DNA of 64,000 nucleotides from an uncultured Hyphomonas sp. (lineage in GTDB: Bacteria; Pseudomonadota; Alphaproteobacteria; Caulobacterales; Hyphomonadaceae): NCBI RefSeq assembly GCF_963677035.1, contig NZ_OY781472.1, forward strand, positions 744,001-808,000. Direction: 5' to 3'. The notes below the pieces were generated by a model. The model was not told where the DNA came from. It saw nothing but the letters and a program-made list of their open reading frames with translations, and ran no database searches. The stretch's first letter is position 1; the number at the start of each line of letters is the position of its first letter. The position numbers and the translations under genes were made by a program. Positions 1 through 8,722 of this stretch are shown in pieces.

Positions 1-414
1 CTGATCGTGTCGGCCTGGAACCCGGCGGATGTGAACGAAATGGCGCTGCCGCCCTGCCACTGCCTGTTCCAGTTCAATGTCATGGACGGCAAGCTGAACT
101 GCCAGCTCTACCAGCGCTCAGCCGATATTTTCCTGGGCGTGCCGTTCAACATCGCGTCCTATGCGCTGCTGACCCTGATGATGGCCCGCGCAACCGGCCT
201 CAAGCCGGGCGAGTTCATTCACACCTTCGGCGATGCCCATCTCTACCTGAACCATGTCGAACAGGCAGAGCTTCAGCTGTCGCGCGAGCCCCTGCCCCTG
301 CCGGTCATGCGCCTCAATCCGGACAAGACGGATTTGTTCGGCTGGGAGTATGAAGACTTCACGCTCGAGAACTATCAGGCGCACGCCCACATCAAGGCGC
401 CCGTCGCGGTCTGA
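1..414 (+). CDS. thyA: Thymidylate synthase, C-terminal part (cut by window edge)
   Basis: The frame is open from base 1, so the N-terminal half lies outside the window. Visible are the catalytic-cysteine segment PPCHCLFQF, the nucleotide-binding stretch [19 protein letters not shown], and the conserved C-terminal [12 protein letters not shown]. These are diagnostic of ThyA, which methylates dUMP to dTMP with methylene-tetrahydrofolate in the cytosol. The folate partner enzyme DHFR (folA) lies about 2 kb downstream on the same strand but is separated by three unrelated genes, so the usual thyA-folA pair is loosened here. The family identification is secure; only the start is missing. Confidence 0.97.
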   Translation: MIVSAWNPADVNEMALPPCHCLFQFNVMDGKLNCQLYQRSADIFLGVPFNIASYALLTLMMARATGLKPGEFIHTFGDAHLYLNHVEQAELQLSREPLPLPVMRLNPDKTDLFGWEYEDFTLENYQAHAHIKAPVAV

Positions 415-424
415 TGATTCCGGC

Positions 425-778
425 CTAGTCCTTCAGCGCCTGCCAGGCGTTCCAGGCATCGGCGGCGTACATAAGGCTCGGGCCCCCGCCCATATAGACG
501 GTCACGCCAAGCGCTTCGGAGACTTCCTCGTCCGTCGCGCCGAGACGTTTCAGCGCCTTGGTATGGAAGCCGATACAGCCATCGCAATGCGTCGCGACCC
601 CGATGGAGAGCGCGATCAGCTCCTTCATCTTCTTGTCCAGCGCGCCATCGGCCATCGCCGCCTTGGACATGGCGGAGAACTGGGTCAGCGTCTCCACCGC
701 GCCCGTGCCGCGCAGGCCCTTGATGCCTTCATTGATCGAGCCTGTGATGGCGCCGAAATCCTTGGTCCCCGAACTCAT
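425..778 (-). CDS. Carboxymuconolactone decarboxylase (AhpD-like) family protein
   Basis: A 117-residue protein with the AhpD-like redox motif CDGCIGFH (Cys65, Cys68, His72) after a helix typical of the CMD fold. Family members are small all-helical proteins. Some act as alkylhydroperoxidases through the CxxC pair and others decarboxylate gamma-carboxymuconolactone. The intact CxxC favours a peroxidase or thiol-redox role, but this is inference. It stands alone, convergent with thyA (10 bp between stops), with no aromatic-catabolism genes nearby. No signal peptide is visible, so it is probably cytosolic. Confidence 0.85.
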   Translation of the reverse strand: MSSGTKDFGAITGSINEGIKGLRGTGAVETLTQFSAMSKAAMADGALDKKMKELIALSIGVATHCDGCIGFHTKALKRLGATDEEVSEALGVTVYMGGGPSLMYAADAWNAWQALKD

Positions 779-937
779 GCGTCGCTCCTGTCATGTTTGC
801 TACTGTCTAGCTGTGGGCTCAGGCGGGTCTCTTCAATAGGGGTTTGACCGGAGTTTGGGGCGCGCTGGCGGCCTCAGAAAGCTCAGGGCGGCGAGAACCA
901 GATTGGCAGCCTGCCCGCGCGCCTCTAGAGTCCCGTC

Positions 938-1627
938 ATGTGCGGACGGTTCTTCAGACATGGCGTCACCTGGGCGGAATATCACGCGGCCCTGTCGATC
1001 ATGCAGCCGCTCGGTGTGGAGCCGCCGGAGGCGGCCTACAATATCGCGCCGACCCAATATGTCCCGATCATCCGCCTGACGCCCGAGGGAGAGCCGGAAC
1101 CGGCCGGATCCCGCCAGATGGCACCGGCCATGTGGGGCCTCGTGCCCAGCTGGTGGCACCAGCCGCTGCAGGAGAAGAAATTCTCCACCTTCAATGCCCG
1201 TGCCGAGGGCCTGCAGGAATCGAACACATTCCGCGGCTCGTTCCGTCACCGGCGCTGCCTGATCCCGGCCAGCGGCTTTTATGAGTGGACCGGGCCGAAG
1301 GGCAAACGCACGCCCTTTGCCATCGGCCTGCGCAACCGGCGCTGGTTCTGCTTCGCAGGCCTCTGGGACCGCGCCATGATCGACGGCTCCGAGATCGACA
1401 GTTTCACCATCATCACGACCCGGCCGAACGATCTGATGGCCGGCCTGCACACGCGGATGCCGGTGATCATAGACCCGCAGAACTATTCGCGCTGGCTGAC
1501 CGCGTCCACGCGGGAGGTGGAAAGACTGTTCGAGCCCTACCCCACCGACGCCATGCACGCCTGGCCCGTCGGCGCCGCCGTCGGCAATGTCCGCAATCAG
1601 GGCTCGCAGCTGATCGAGGAAGTCTGA
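938..1627 (+). CDS. SRAP-domain abasic-site DNA-protein crosslink protein (YedK/HMCES family)
   Basis: A 229-residue protein that begins MCGRF, so Cys2 becomes the N-terminal nucleophile after Met removal. It also has the family NARAE motif (Asn86), GFYEW (Glu116) and a HTRMP segment (His171). In E. coli YedK and human HMCES these residues form a thiazolidine crosslink to abasic sites in single-stranded DNA, shielding them during replication. The length matches the family and the Cys2 requirement fixes the start at 938. The gene is monocistronic, convergent with the transporter that follows. Some family members sit beside SOS genes, but no SOS box was recognised here. Confidence 0.93.
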   Translation: MCGRFFRHGVTWAEYHAALSIMQPLGVEPPEAAYNIAPTQYVPIIRLTPEGEPEPAGSRQMAPAMWGLVPSWWHQPLQEKKFSTFNARAEGLQESNTFRGSFRHRRCLIPASGFYEWTGPKGKRTPFAIGLRNRRWFCFAGLWDRAMIDGSEIDSFTIITTRPNDLMAGLHTRMPVIIDPQNYSRWLTASTREVERLFEPYPTDAMHAWPVGAAVGNVRNQGSQLIEEV

Positions 1628-1634
1628 GCGCGGG

Positions 1635-2306
1635 TTACAATTCCGTCGGGTCGGTCAGGCCAAGGTCTTCCCGCCGCCTGATGATGACGGAGACGATGAC
1701 CGCGCCGACCATCTTGCCGATGACGAAGACGATCCAGTTCCAGAAATGCAGCGAGTTGCCCGGCTCTGCGCCAAGCTCGATCTGTTTGGCGAGATCGGCG
1801 CCATAGAGAAACACGGTCGTGTCCACCGGGGCCGCGAACAGGCTGGACAGCAGGATCCGCGTCGACAGGCGGTATTTGGTGAAGGTGAACATCAGCCAGT
1901 CCACGCCTTCGGAGATGGCAAAGGCCACCCCGCTGGCCAGCGCGATCACCGGCCAGGCGTAGTAGAACGACCAGCCCACCGCGAGCGCCATGGCGATGAG
2001 CACCCGGTGGTGCATCTCGCGCTGAACGAAATCGCGCACCACGAACACCATGCCTGTCACCATGGTCATCGGCTGCAGCGAGACGCCGTGCGGGAATATC
2101 TCATTTGTGTGGGGGGCAACGACCTGAAACTCGGGAATGACCCCGAACGACCAGTTGAGGAAGGGAATCAACGCCACATAAATAATGGCCCAGAAGCGCC
2201 CCTTGAGCATCCAGATTGCGCTGAATGAAAGCAACAGCGCCACCAGCGCAGGCAACAGCTGCTCTGGGTGCCCGTTCGTAAGCACTGAAATCAAAGTATT
2301 AATCAC
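1635..2306 (-). CDS. Queuosine precursor transporter (YhhQ/VUT family)
   Basis: A 223-residue integral membrane protein with about six hydrophobic segments. VUT-family hallmarks include the VVRDFVQRE, ISEGVDWLMF and PVDTTVFLYGA segments. YhhQ homologues import queuine or 7-deazaguanine precursors (preQ0/preQ1) across the inner membrane for tRNA queuosine synthesis. The start is GTG at 2306, supported by a GGGGAG ribosome-binding site about 4 bases upstream. I looked for a preQ1 riboswitch between this gene and folA and could not recognise one. The substrate is inferred from the family. Confidence 0.88.
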   Translation of the reverse strand: MINTLISVLTNGHPEQLLPALVALLLSFSAIWMLKGRFWAIIYVALIPFLNWSFGVIPEFQVVAPHTNEIFPHGVSLQPMTMVTGMVFVVRDFVQREMHHRVLIAMALAVGWSFYYAWPVIALASGVAFAISEGVDWLMFTFTKYRLSTRILLSSLFAAPVDTTVFLYGADLAKQIELGAEPGNSLHFWNWIVFVIGKMVGAVIVSVIIRRREDLGLTDPTEL

Positions 2307-2454
2307 GAGACTCCCCGAATGGGCTGCATTATTGGCAGGCGAGACTGAGTTGCAAGCCTTGTCATTATTCCTGTGTAATGGCCTCTACCCTACCTGCACG
2401 GGGGCTGCCTCCCCGTCATCCCGACAGGAATTCTGCAACAAAGGCGTTGCCCTC

Positions 2455-2994
2455 ATGCCGGACAGTCTGAACGTCTGCCTCATCGCCGCTCGCGGCAAGA
2501 ACAATGTGATCGGAAAAGAAGGTGACCTGCCTTGGCGCCTGAAAGATGATCTTACCTTCTTCAAGAAGGTCACGATGGGCTGCCCCATCCTGATGGGTCG
2601 CAAGACCTGGGAAAGCCTGCCCGTCCGCCCTCTCAAAGGCCGCGAGAACATCGTGATGACGCGCGACTGGACCTATAACGCCCCCGGCGCGCGGGTCTAT
2701 TCCAGCTTTCCGGCGGCCATCAATGCCGCGCGGGCCGTCGCGATGCGAGAGCGGGCCAACTGCGTGTTCGTCATCGGCGGCGCGACGATCTACAATCTCG
2801 CCCTGCCCTATGTCGACCGGATCTTCATGACCGAAGTCGACGCCGCCCCCGAAGGCGATGCCCATTTCCCGGAATTGCAGGCGGACAACTGGTCCCGCGA
2901 GACGCTGGCCACCTATCCGGCCGGGGACGGGAACGATCACGCTTTCTCCATCGTCCGGATGGAGCGTCAGGCGGCATTGGCGCCGCGTAGCTGA
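2455..2994 (+). CDS. folA: Dihydrofolate reductase
   Basis: A 179-residue protein. The N-terminal LIAARGKNNVIGKEGDLPWR, the GRKTWESLP NADPH-binding segment and the FVIGGATIYNLALP motif are classic for chromosomal type-I DHFR. It reduces dihydrofolate to tetrahydrofolate with NADPH and so recycles the product of ThyA. The open frame runs further upstream, but homology begins at the ATG at 2455; the upstream extension is unrelated sequence opposite the transporter promoter. It has a short Ala/Arg-rich tail. Confidence in the function is very high. Confidence 0.96.
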   Translation: MPDSLNVCLIAARGKNNVIGKEGDLPWRLKDDLTFFKKVTMGCPILMGRKTWESLPVRPLKGRENIVMTRDWTYNAPGARVYSSFPAAINAARAVAMRERANCVFVIGGATIYNLALPYVDRIFMTEVDAAPEGDAHFPELQADNWSRETLATYPAGDGNDHAFSIVRMERQAALAPRS

Positions 2995-3098
2995 CACCCG
3001 TCCGCGACCCCCGCGCGAAAACAATTGACATTCCAACTGCCAGATTGCAGTTTCGCTGACACGCGCATAGGGTGGCCTCCTTTTATGGGAGGAAAAAC

Positions 3099-4007
3099 AT
3101 GGAATATGAGACAATCGCCAGCGGGCTCCGCTTTCCGGAAGGCCCGGTCGTCATGGCCGACGGGTCCATCATCGTGGTGGAGATCGAGAAAAAGTGCATC
3201 ACGCGCTGTTGGGATGGCGGCAAGACCGAAGTGATCGCGACGCCCGGCGGCGGCCCGAACGGTCTCGCCATCGGGCCGGATGGCGCGCTCTGGGTCTGCA
3301 ACAATGGCGGCTTCGAATATGCCGAATTGGACGGCATGCTGATCCCCGGCAACTGCCCGGACGATTATGATGGCGGCCGGATCGAACGGGTGGACCTGTC
3401 CACCGGCAAGGTCGAACGCGTCATCGAAGCGGTCGATGGCAACCCGCTGAGAGGGCCGAACGATCTGGTCTTCGACAAGGCCGGCAATCTCTATTTCACC
3501 GACCATGGCAAAGTGCATCCGCGCCACCGCGAATTCGGCGGGCTCTATTTCCTCGCCAACGGGGCCAGCGCGGCTAAGGAACTGGACTATCACTATTCCA
3601 GCCCCAACGGCGTCGGCCTCTCGCCTGACGAGCAGACCGTCTACATGGCCGACACGATGACCGGCCGCATGTGGGCGTTCGATCTGGAAAGCCCCGGCGT
3701 GATCAAGCCAGCCAGCCCGCTGAACGGCGGCCGCGTCGTGGCCACCATGCCCGGCCTGCAATATTTCGACAGCCTCGGCATGACCGCCGCAGGAAATGTC
3801 TGTGTGGCAACCATCCTGAATGGCGGCATCACCACGATCACGCCGGACGGCCAGCACAGCCACATCGCCTTCCCGGACCTGCTGGTCACCAATATCGCCT
3901 TTGGCGGAGACGACATGCGCGATGCCTACATCACGCTGTCGGGCACGGGAAACCTGATCAAATGCCGATGGCCTGAACCGGGCCTGAAGCTCAACTTCAA
4001 CGCCTGA
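3099..4007 (+). CDS. SMP-30/gluconolactonase-like beta-propeller protein
   Basis: A 302-residue protein with the SMP-30/LRE repeat pattern. The N-terminal GLRFPEGPV supplies the metal-binding Glu, PNDLVFDKAGNLYFTDHG supplies Asn/Asp ligands, and SSPNGVGLSPDEQTVYMADT follows. Family members are divalent-metal lactonases (gluconolactonase, regucalcin-type) in sugar-acid catabolism, or act on other lactones. The start is the ATG at 3099 preceded by GGGAGG with ideal spacing; the in-frame ATG 27 bases upstream lacks one. No signal peptide is seen. The following metallo-beta-lactamase gene begins 23 bases after the stop, so the two are probably co-transcribed. The substrate is unknown. Confidence 0.86.
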   Translation: MEYETIASGLRFPEGPVVMADGSIIVVEIEKKCITRCWDGGKTEVIATPGGGPNGLAIGPDGALWVCNNGGFEYAELDGMLIPGNCPDDYDGGRIERVDLSTGKVERVIEAVDGNPLRGPNDLVFDKAGNLYFTDHGKVHPRHREFGGLYFLANGASAAKELDYHYSSPNGVGLSPDEQTVYMADTMTGRMWAFDLESPGVIKPASPLNGGRVVATMPGLQYFDSLGMTAAGNVCVATILNGGITTITPDGQHSHIAFPDLLVTNIAFGGDDMRDAYITLSGTGNLIKCRWPEPGLKLNFNA

Positions 4008-4030
4008 CCTGTCAGGCAGGGGGGACGACA

Positions 4031-5107
4031 ATGCGCTTTCTGAAACCTGCACTCGTCATTCTGGCGCTGCTACTGGTGGCCGGGGCGGTTGCCCGCACCG
4101 TGTTCAGTGTTCAGATCGGAGAGGCGGCTTTCAGAAGCGCGGTTAAGAAGAATGCCGGGAAGAGTGCCCTGGCAGACGTCCCGGACGGGCTGATCGTCGT
4201 CCTGGTCGGCACCGGCTCCCCCCTGCCGGATCCGAGCCGGGCGGGACCGATGACGGTCGTCGCGGCAGGCAACCGTGTCTTCATCGTCGATGCGGGCGCA
4301 GGCTCCGGCCGGAAGTTCGGAGAATTCGCCCTGCCCTGGGGCCAGGTGGAAGCGGCGTTCCTGACGCACTTCCACTCCGATCATATCGACGGGCTCGGCG
4401 AGGTCATGCTGCAGCACTGGGCCGCCGGCGGGGCCGATACGCCGCTGGCCCTCTACGGTCCGGAAGGTGTGGAACGGGTCGCCGCAGGCTTTAACGAGGC
4501 CTATGCGCAGGATGCGGTCTACCGCGTCGCGCATCATGGCGCCGATGTCGTACCGCCCTCCGGTGCGGGCGCCGAAGCCTTCCCTTTCGCCACGCATGGC
4601 GGCGCCGTACGCGTCTATGACCGGGACGGCCTGATCATCACCGCCGTGCCGGTGAACCACAGCCCGGTGCACCCGGCGGTCGCCTACCGGTTCGACTATA
4701 AGGGCCGCTCGGTGACGATTTCGGGCGACACGAAAAAGGATCAGGCCCTGATCGATCTGGCCCGGAACACCGATGTACTGGTGCACGAGGCGCTGAATGA
4801 CGAAATGGTCGGCGAAGTCGCAGGCCGCCTCAATACGCTCGGCGCGAAGCGGCTGGAAAAGATCATGAACGACATTCCCGATTACCACACCAGCCCCGTC
4901 CAGGCCGCGGAAGTGGCCAGCGAGGCGGGCGCAGGCCTGCTCGTCTTCAGCCATATCGTCCCGGCCCAGCCGAACCGCATCCTCTACCCCGCCTTCATGA
5001 AAGGCACGAAAAAAGCCTTCGATGGCCCGATCCTGATGGGCGAAGACGGCATGGCCTTCATCCTGCCTGCGGGCAACGACAAGATCATCCGTGAACGGCT
5101 GGACTAA
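4031..5107 (+). CDS. Exported or membrane-anchored MBL-fold metallohydrolase
   Basis: A 358-residue protein. An N-terminal hydrophobic stretch (about residues 5-22) is a signal peptide or anchor. The zinc motif HFHSDHIDG supplies His113, His115, Asp117 and His118, with a later GDTKKDQAL segment (metal Asp) and FSHIVP (C-terminal His). The layout resembles RNase Z-like or arylsulfatase-like MBL proteins that act in the periplasm. It follows the SMP-30 gene closely, so the two may process one periplasmic substrate, possibly a lactone or ester; that is inference. Its stop codon overlaps the stop of the convergent mrp gene by 4 bp. Confidence 0.88.
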   Translation: MRFLKPALVILALLLVAGAVARTVFSVQIGEAAFRSAVKKNAGKSALADVPDGLIVVLVGTGSPLPDPSRAGPMTVVAAGNRVFIVDAGAGSGRKFGEFALPWGQVEAAFLTHFHSDHIDGLGEVMLQHWAAGGADTPLALYGPEGVERVAAGFNEAYAQDAVYRVAHHGADVVPPSGAGAEAFPFATHGGAVRVYDRDGLIITAVPVNHSPVHPAVAYRFDYKGRSVTISGDTKKDQALIDLARNTDVLVHEALNDEMVGEVAGRLNTLGAKRLEKIMNDIPDYHTSPVQAAEVASEAGAGLLVFSHIVPAQPNRILYPAFMKGTKKAFDGPILMGEDGMAFILPAGNDKIIRERLD

Positions 5108-6315
5108 TCCTCGAACACAATCTCCGGCGGGGCCTTGGTCTCCAGCGTGTCGAGACCGATAGCGACCTTGCGGGCAAGCTCGTGGAAGGCCTTCGCGGTT
5201 TCCGCATCGCCGATGGCAGCTGGTACGCCCTTGTCGCCGCCTTCGCGGATGGCCTGCAGCATGGGCACTTCCGCCAGCAATGGCAGGCCGAGCGCGTCGG
5301 CCATGCGCTGACCGCCGCCATGGCCCATCAGATAGTGCTTGTTACCGGCCGGGTCCTGAAAATAGCTCATCGTCTCGACGAGGCCGATTACGGGCACAGC
5401 GGTCTTGGTGAACATGGCCGCGCCGCGGCGCACGTCTGCCAGGGCGACTTCCTGCGGCGTTGTCACGATCAGCGCCGCGGTGACCGGTATTTTCTGCGCG
5501 ATGGTCAGCTGGGCATCGCCGGTGCCGGGCGGCGTGTCGATCACCAGCACATCCAGCGGATCGTCCGGCGTGCCCCATTCGGCATCGTTCAGCATCTGCG
5601 TGATCGCCGACATGACGATCGGCCCGCGCCAGATCATCGGCGCGTCCGGGTCTGACAGATAGCCGATCGACAGCGTCTTCAGCCCGTGCGCCTCGACCGG
5701 CACCAGTTTCCTGTTCTTCGACCCCTTCGGCTCGGCTCCCTGCGTCCCCAGCATGGTGGGAATGGAGGGCCCGTAGACATCGGCGTCCAGCAGGCCGACT
5801 TTCATGCCCGTCCTGGCGAGGGCCGCAGCAAGGTTCACCGAAACGGTGGACTTGCCGACCCCGCCCTTGGCGCTGGCGACGACCAGGATGCGGGAAATGC
5901 CGGGGATTTTCGCGACGCTGCCCTGCTGGCGCTGCGGGGCGCCCTGCTGCATCGCCTCGTCCGACAGGCGCGCGCCTTTCGATACGCGGCGCGGCGACGG
6001 GGTGAGGTTCAGCAACTCTGAGCGGCTTTTGGACGCGGCCGGCTTTTGGCTGTGCGTATGCGGCGCGGCGCCCTGCTGGCGCTCTGCGGTCAGCACGGTG
6101 GTGACCGATTTGACCCCCGGAACGAGGCCGGCCTTGCCTTCGGCCTGCATCCGCAACGCCTCAGCGCCCGCCTTATCTGCCGGATCCGCCACGATCACCA
6201 GCACGGCGCGGCCGCTCTCATCGATGCTGACGGACTCCAGCCAGTCCGGGCGGCCAAGCGCCTTCATGACAGCATCTGCCTGTTTTTGCCGGGTTTTCCC
6301 CTTAGAACCGAACAT
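5104..6315 (-). CDS. mrp: Mrp/ApbC-type P-loop iron-sulfur carrier ATPase
   Basis: A 403-residue protein. An N-terminal MIP18/DUF59-type domain is followed by a linker rich in Ala, Gln and Ser. The deviant Walker A SAKGGVGKST lies near residues 148-157, followed by the DADVYGPSIPTML segment and DTPPGTGD. Mrp/NBP35 proteins bind and transfer 4Fe-4S clusters to apo-proteins in the cytosol. Oddly, the usual C-terminal CxxC, expected after MSYF, is absent: the protein reads MSYFQDPAGNKHYLMG, with no cysteine pair. It may therefore bind a cluster differently or act mainly as an ATPase. It is divergent from hflK. Confidence 0.93.
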   Translation of the reverse strand: MFGSKGKTRQKQADAVMKALGRPDWLESVSIDESGRAVLVIVADPADKAGAEALRMQAEGKAGLVPGVKSVTTVLTAERQQGAAPHTHSQKPAASKSRSELLNLTPSPRRVSKGARLSDEAMQQGAPQRQQGSVAKIPGISRILVVASAKGGVGKSTVSVNLAAALARTGMKVGLLDADVYGPSIPTMLGTQGAEPKGSKNRKLVPVEAHGLKTLSIGYLSDPDAPMIWRGPIVMSAITQMLNDAEWGTPDDPLDVLVIDTPPGTGDAQLTIAQKIPVTAALIVTTPQEVALADVRRGAAMFTKTAVPVIGLVETMSYFQDPAGNKHYLMGHGGGQRMADALGLPLLAEVPMLQAIREGGDKGVPAAIGDAETAKAFHELARKVAIGLDTLETKAPPEIVFED

Positions 6316-6409
6316 GACCGCGACCCTCTATCCCTTGATGCCCCGAAAAGGGCATGCACTTATTAGCAAAGCACCTATATGGAAGCGAACACGCGCAACA
6401 GGAGGGGCC

Positions 6410-7513
6410 ATGCCCTGGGATGATAAAACTAAAGGTAGCGGCCCATGGGGCGGCGGTGGCGACGACAAGGGAGGGAACGACGGCAACTCCCCCTGGAAGC
6501 GCCCATCCGGCGGCAATGGGGGCGGTGACCTGGAAGATCAGATGCGCCGGATGCAGGAGCGTTTTCGCGGACGCGGCAATGGCGGCGGCGGTGGCCGGCG
6601 CAAAGGCGGCGGCGGTGGCCCGAATTTCGGCCCGCTCGGCATCCTTGTACTCGCCGGCATCGCGCTCATTGCCTGGCTGATGACGGGCGTCGTCGTGGTT
6701 GACGAAGGCTCGCGCGCTGCGGTGTTCCGTTTCGGCCAGTGGCAGACAAATTTCACGCCCGGCCTGCACTTCCACCTGCCTGCCCCGATCGAGACGCATG
6801 TGATCATGCCGTCCGAGAAGCAGCAGGAAACGCAGATCGGCAACAATTCCAACGAAGCCCTGATGCTGACCGGCGACGAAAACATCGTCGATGTCCGCTT
6901 CCGGGTGTTCTGGTTCTACGACCCGGCCAATCCGGAGAATTTCATCCTCAACGTGGATGGCGGCAGCGAACTGCTGAAGGCCTCCGCTGAGAGCGTGATG
7001 CGCGAAGTGGTCGGCAAATCGGATCTCAACGACGTCATCACCACGGGCCGGACCAAGATCTCCGAACAGGTGAAGACCCAGCTGCAGGCTCTGATGGACG
7101 ACTATCGCGCCGGCATCCAGGTGCAGAACGTCGAGATTCAGGAAGCGGCCGCCCCTGCGCAGGTGCGCCAGGCCTTCATCGACGTGGTCAATGCCGGACA
7201 GGATGCCGAAAAGGCCATCCAGGAAGCCAACAAGTACGCAAACGACATCATCCCGCGTGCGGAAGGCCAGGCCCAGCAGGTATTGCAAAATGCCGAAGCC
7301 TATCGCGAGCAGGTGATCGCCAATTCGACCGGTGAAGCCGCCCGCTTTACGTCCATTCTCGACGAATACCGCAAGGCACCGCAGGTGACCCGCGAGCGGA
7401 TGTATCTCGAGACCATGGAACGTGTCCTCGGCAACACCGACAAGGTGATCCTCGATTCCGATTCCGGCGCGGTGCCATACCTGCCGGTCAATCCCAACCG
7501 CAGCAGCCAATAG
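6410..7513 (+). CDS. hflK: FtsH protease activity modulator HflK
   Basis: A 367-residue protein. The cytosolic N-terminus (about residues 1-70) is Gly/Asp/Trp-rich with glycine runs, then one transmembrane helix (about 74-95) and a periplasmic SPFH/band-7 domain with the QEAAAPAQVRQAF region. HflK and HflC form a membrane cage that restrains the FtsH AAA protease. The start is the ATG at 6410 with GGAGGGG directly upstream; the longer open frame upstream is the antisense of mrp. hflC follows after 11 bases, then a DUF2065 gene and a Do-type protease, as in many proteobacteria. The upstream region contains a small inverted repeat (ATGCCC/GGGCAT). Confidence 0.96.
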   Translation: MPWDDKTKGSGPWGGGGDDKGGNDGNSPWKRPSGGNGGGDLEDQMRRMQERFRGRGNGGGGGRRKGGGGGPNFGPLGILVLAGIALIAWLMTGVVVVDEGSRAAVFRFGQWQTNFTPGLHFHLPAPIETHVIMPSEKQQETQIGNNSNEALMLTGDENIVDVRFRVFWFYDPANPENFILNVDGGSELLKASAESVMREVVGKSDLNDVITTGRTKISEQVKTQLQALMDDYRAGIQVQNVEIQEAAAPAQVRQAFIDVVNAGQDAEKAIQEANKYANDIIPRAEGQAQQVLQNAEAYREQVIANSTGEAARFTSILDEYRKAPQVTRERMYLETMERVLGNTDKVILDSDSGAVPYLPVNPNRSSQ

Positions 7514-7524
7514 GAGCGATTATC

Positions 7525-8418
7525 ATGCGTGGATTTGGTATCTTCGCCCTCGTCATCGCCGCCGCGGCGCTGATTGTCGGCATGAACAGCTTTTTCATCG
7601 TCAAGCAGACCGAAGAGGCACTCGTCCTGCAGGTGGGTAAGGCGCAGGCCGCCTATAACGCCCCCGGGCAGAACCAGGCCGGTCTGAAAATGAAAATGCC
7701 GTTCATCCAGAACGTCATCAAATATGACCGCCGCAATCTCGGGCTCGACATTCCGAACATCGAAGTGCTGGCCTCAAACCAGGAACAGCTGATCGTGGAC
7801 GCCTTCGTGCGCTACCAGATCTCCGATCCGCTGGCCTTCTACCAGCGCCTGCAGACGCAGCGCGTGGCCGAGAACCAGCTGTCGCAGTTCACCAACACGG
7901 CCATCCGGAACGCCCTGGCCAACAAGCTGCCGGAGGAGATCATCTCCGGCCAGCGGGGCAAGCTGATGGATGAGATCCGGGAGAACCTGTCGGACTCCAT
8001 CGCCGGACGCGGCATCGACATCATCGATGTGCGTATCCGCCGGGCGGACCTGCCGCAGGATGTCTCCGAACGTGTCTTCCGCCGTATGGAAGCGGCCCGG
8101 AACCAGGAAGCCGAGCTGATCCGTGCAAACGGTGACAAGCAGGCCCAGTCGGTTCGCGCCAAGGCGGACCGCGACAAGACGGTGATCCTCGCCGAGGCAA
8201 ACCAGAAATCGGAAGAGATCCGCGGTGAAGGCGATGCCAAGCGGAACGAGATCTATGCCAGCGCCTATGGCCGCGATCCCGAATTCTTCCGCTTCCAGCG
8301 TGCGCTGATCGCGTGCGAGCAGTCGCTGAAGAAAGGCACCACGCAGATCGTGGTCGGCCCGAAAAACCTCGGCCTGTGTGACGAGTTCATCGCCGCCGCA
8401 CGCAAGAACTCCAAGTGA
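7525..8418 (+). CDS. hflC: Protease modulator HflC
   Basis: A 297-residue protein with an N-terminal transmembrane helix (about residues 4-25), the signature FFIVKQTEEALVLQ, the SPFH domain and a long helical region (RRMEAARNQEAELIRANGDK). It partners HflK in the periplasmic-facing cage around FtsH. A GGAGCG-type ribosome-binding site precedes the ATG, and the 11-base gap to hflK supports one operon. Length and architecture match the family. Confidence 0.96.
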   Translation: MRGFGIFALVIAAAALIVGMNSFFIVKQTEEALVLQVGKAQAAYNAPGQNQAGLKMKMPFIQNVIKYDRRNLGLDIPNIEVLASNQEQLIVDAFVRYQISDPLAFYQRLQTQRVAENQLSQFTNTAIRNALANKLPEEIISGQRGKLMDEIRENLSDSIAGRGIDIIDVRIRRADLPQDVSERVFRRMEAARNQEAELIRANGDKQAQSVRAKADRDKTVILAEANQKSEEIRGEGDAKRNEIYASAYGRDPEFFRFQRALIACEQSLKKGTTQIVVGPKNLGLCDEFIAAARKNSK

Positions 8419-8438
8419 TCACGAGGAGTTAATTGGCC

Positions 8439-8639
8439 ATGACACTGCCACTGATCCTGCTGGCGGGTGTCGGCATGTGGTTTCTGCTTGAAGGGGCGGC
8501 CTACGCGGTCGCCCCGGACTTCATGCGGCGCCTTGCCGTTCTCGTCACCCAGATGAGCACGCGGGAGCTGACCATGGCGGGGCTTGTCGGCGGGGCCATC
8601 GGGATCGCGCTGATCTGGCTTGCAGTTCACTTGGGCTGA
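8439..8639 (+). CDS. DUF2065 small membrane protein (YjeT-like)
   Basis: A 66-residue protein with two transmembrane segments around LPLILLAGVGMWFLLEGAAY and GGAIGIALIWLAVHL. DUF2065 proteins commonly sit directly downstream of hflC, as E. coli YjeT does, and are presumed accessory to the HflKC complex; their function is unproven. An in-frame TTG at 8433 lies closer to the AGGAG site (4 bases) than the ATG at 8439 (10 bases), so the start could be two codons earlier. Confidence 0.85.
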   Translation: MTLPLILLAGVGMWFLLEGAAYAVAPDFMRRLAVLVTQMSTRELTMAGLVGGAIGIALIWLAVHLG

Positions 8640-8722
8640 ATCTGTTGCACCTTGCCCGCAAAGCGCCATAGTCTGCGGTACAATAAATTCCTTATTCCGC
8701 CCGCAGAGGAAGCCGAAGTCCC

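Noticed and set aside
785..810. Two CTGTC repeats resembling a Pho box upstream of the AhpD-like gene
   Set aside because: The spacing between repeats is 8 bases rather than 4, and the second repeat is degraded.
2307..2454. preQ1 riboswitch ahead of the queuosine-precursor transporter
   Set aside because: I could not find the conserved preQ1 core or a pseudoknot-like pairing on the minus strand.
5804..6409. N-terminal extension of hflK
   Set aside because: The extension overlaps antisense to mrp. The strong GGAGGGG site and family homology place the start at 6410.
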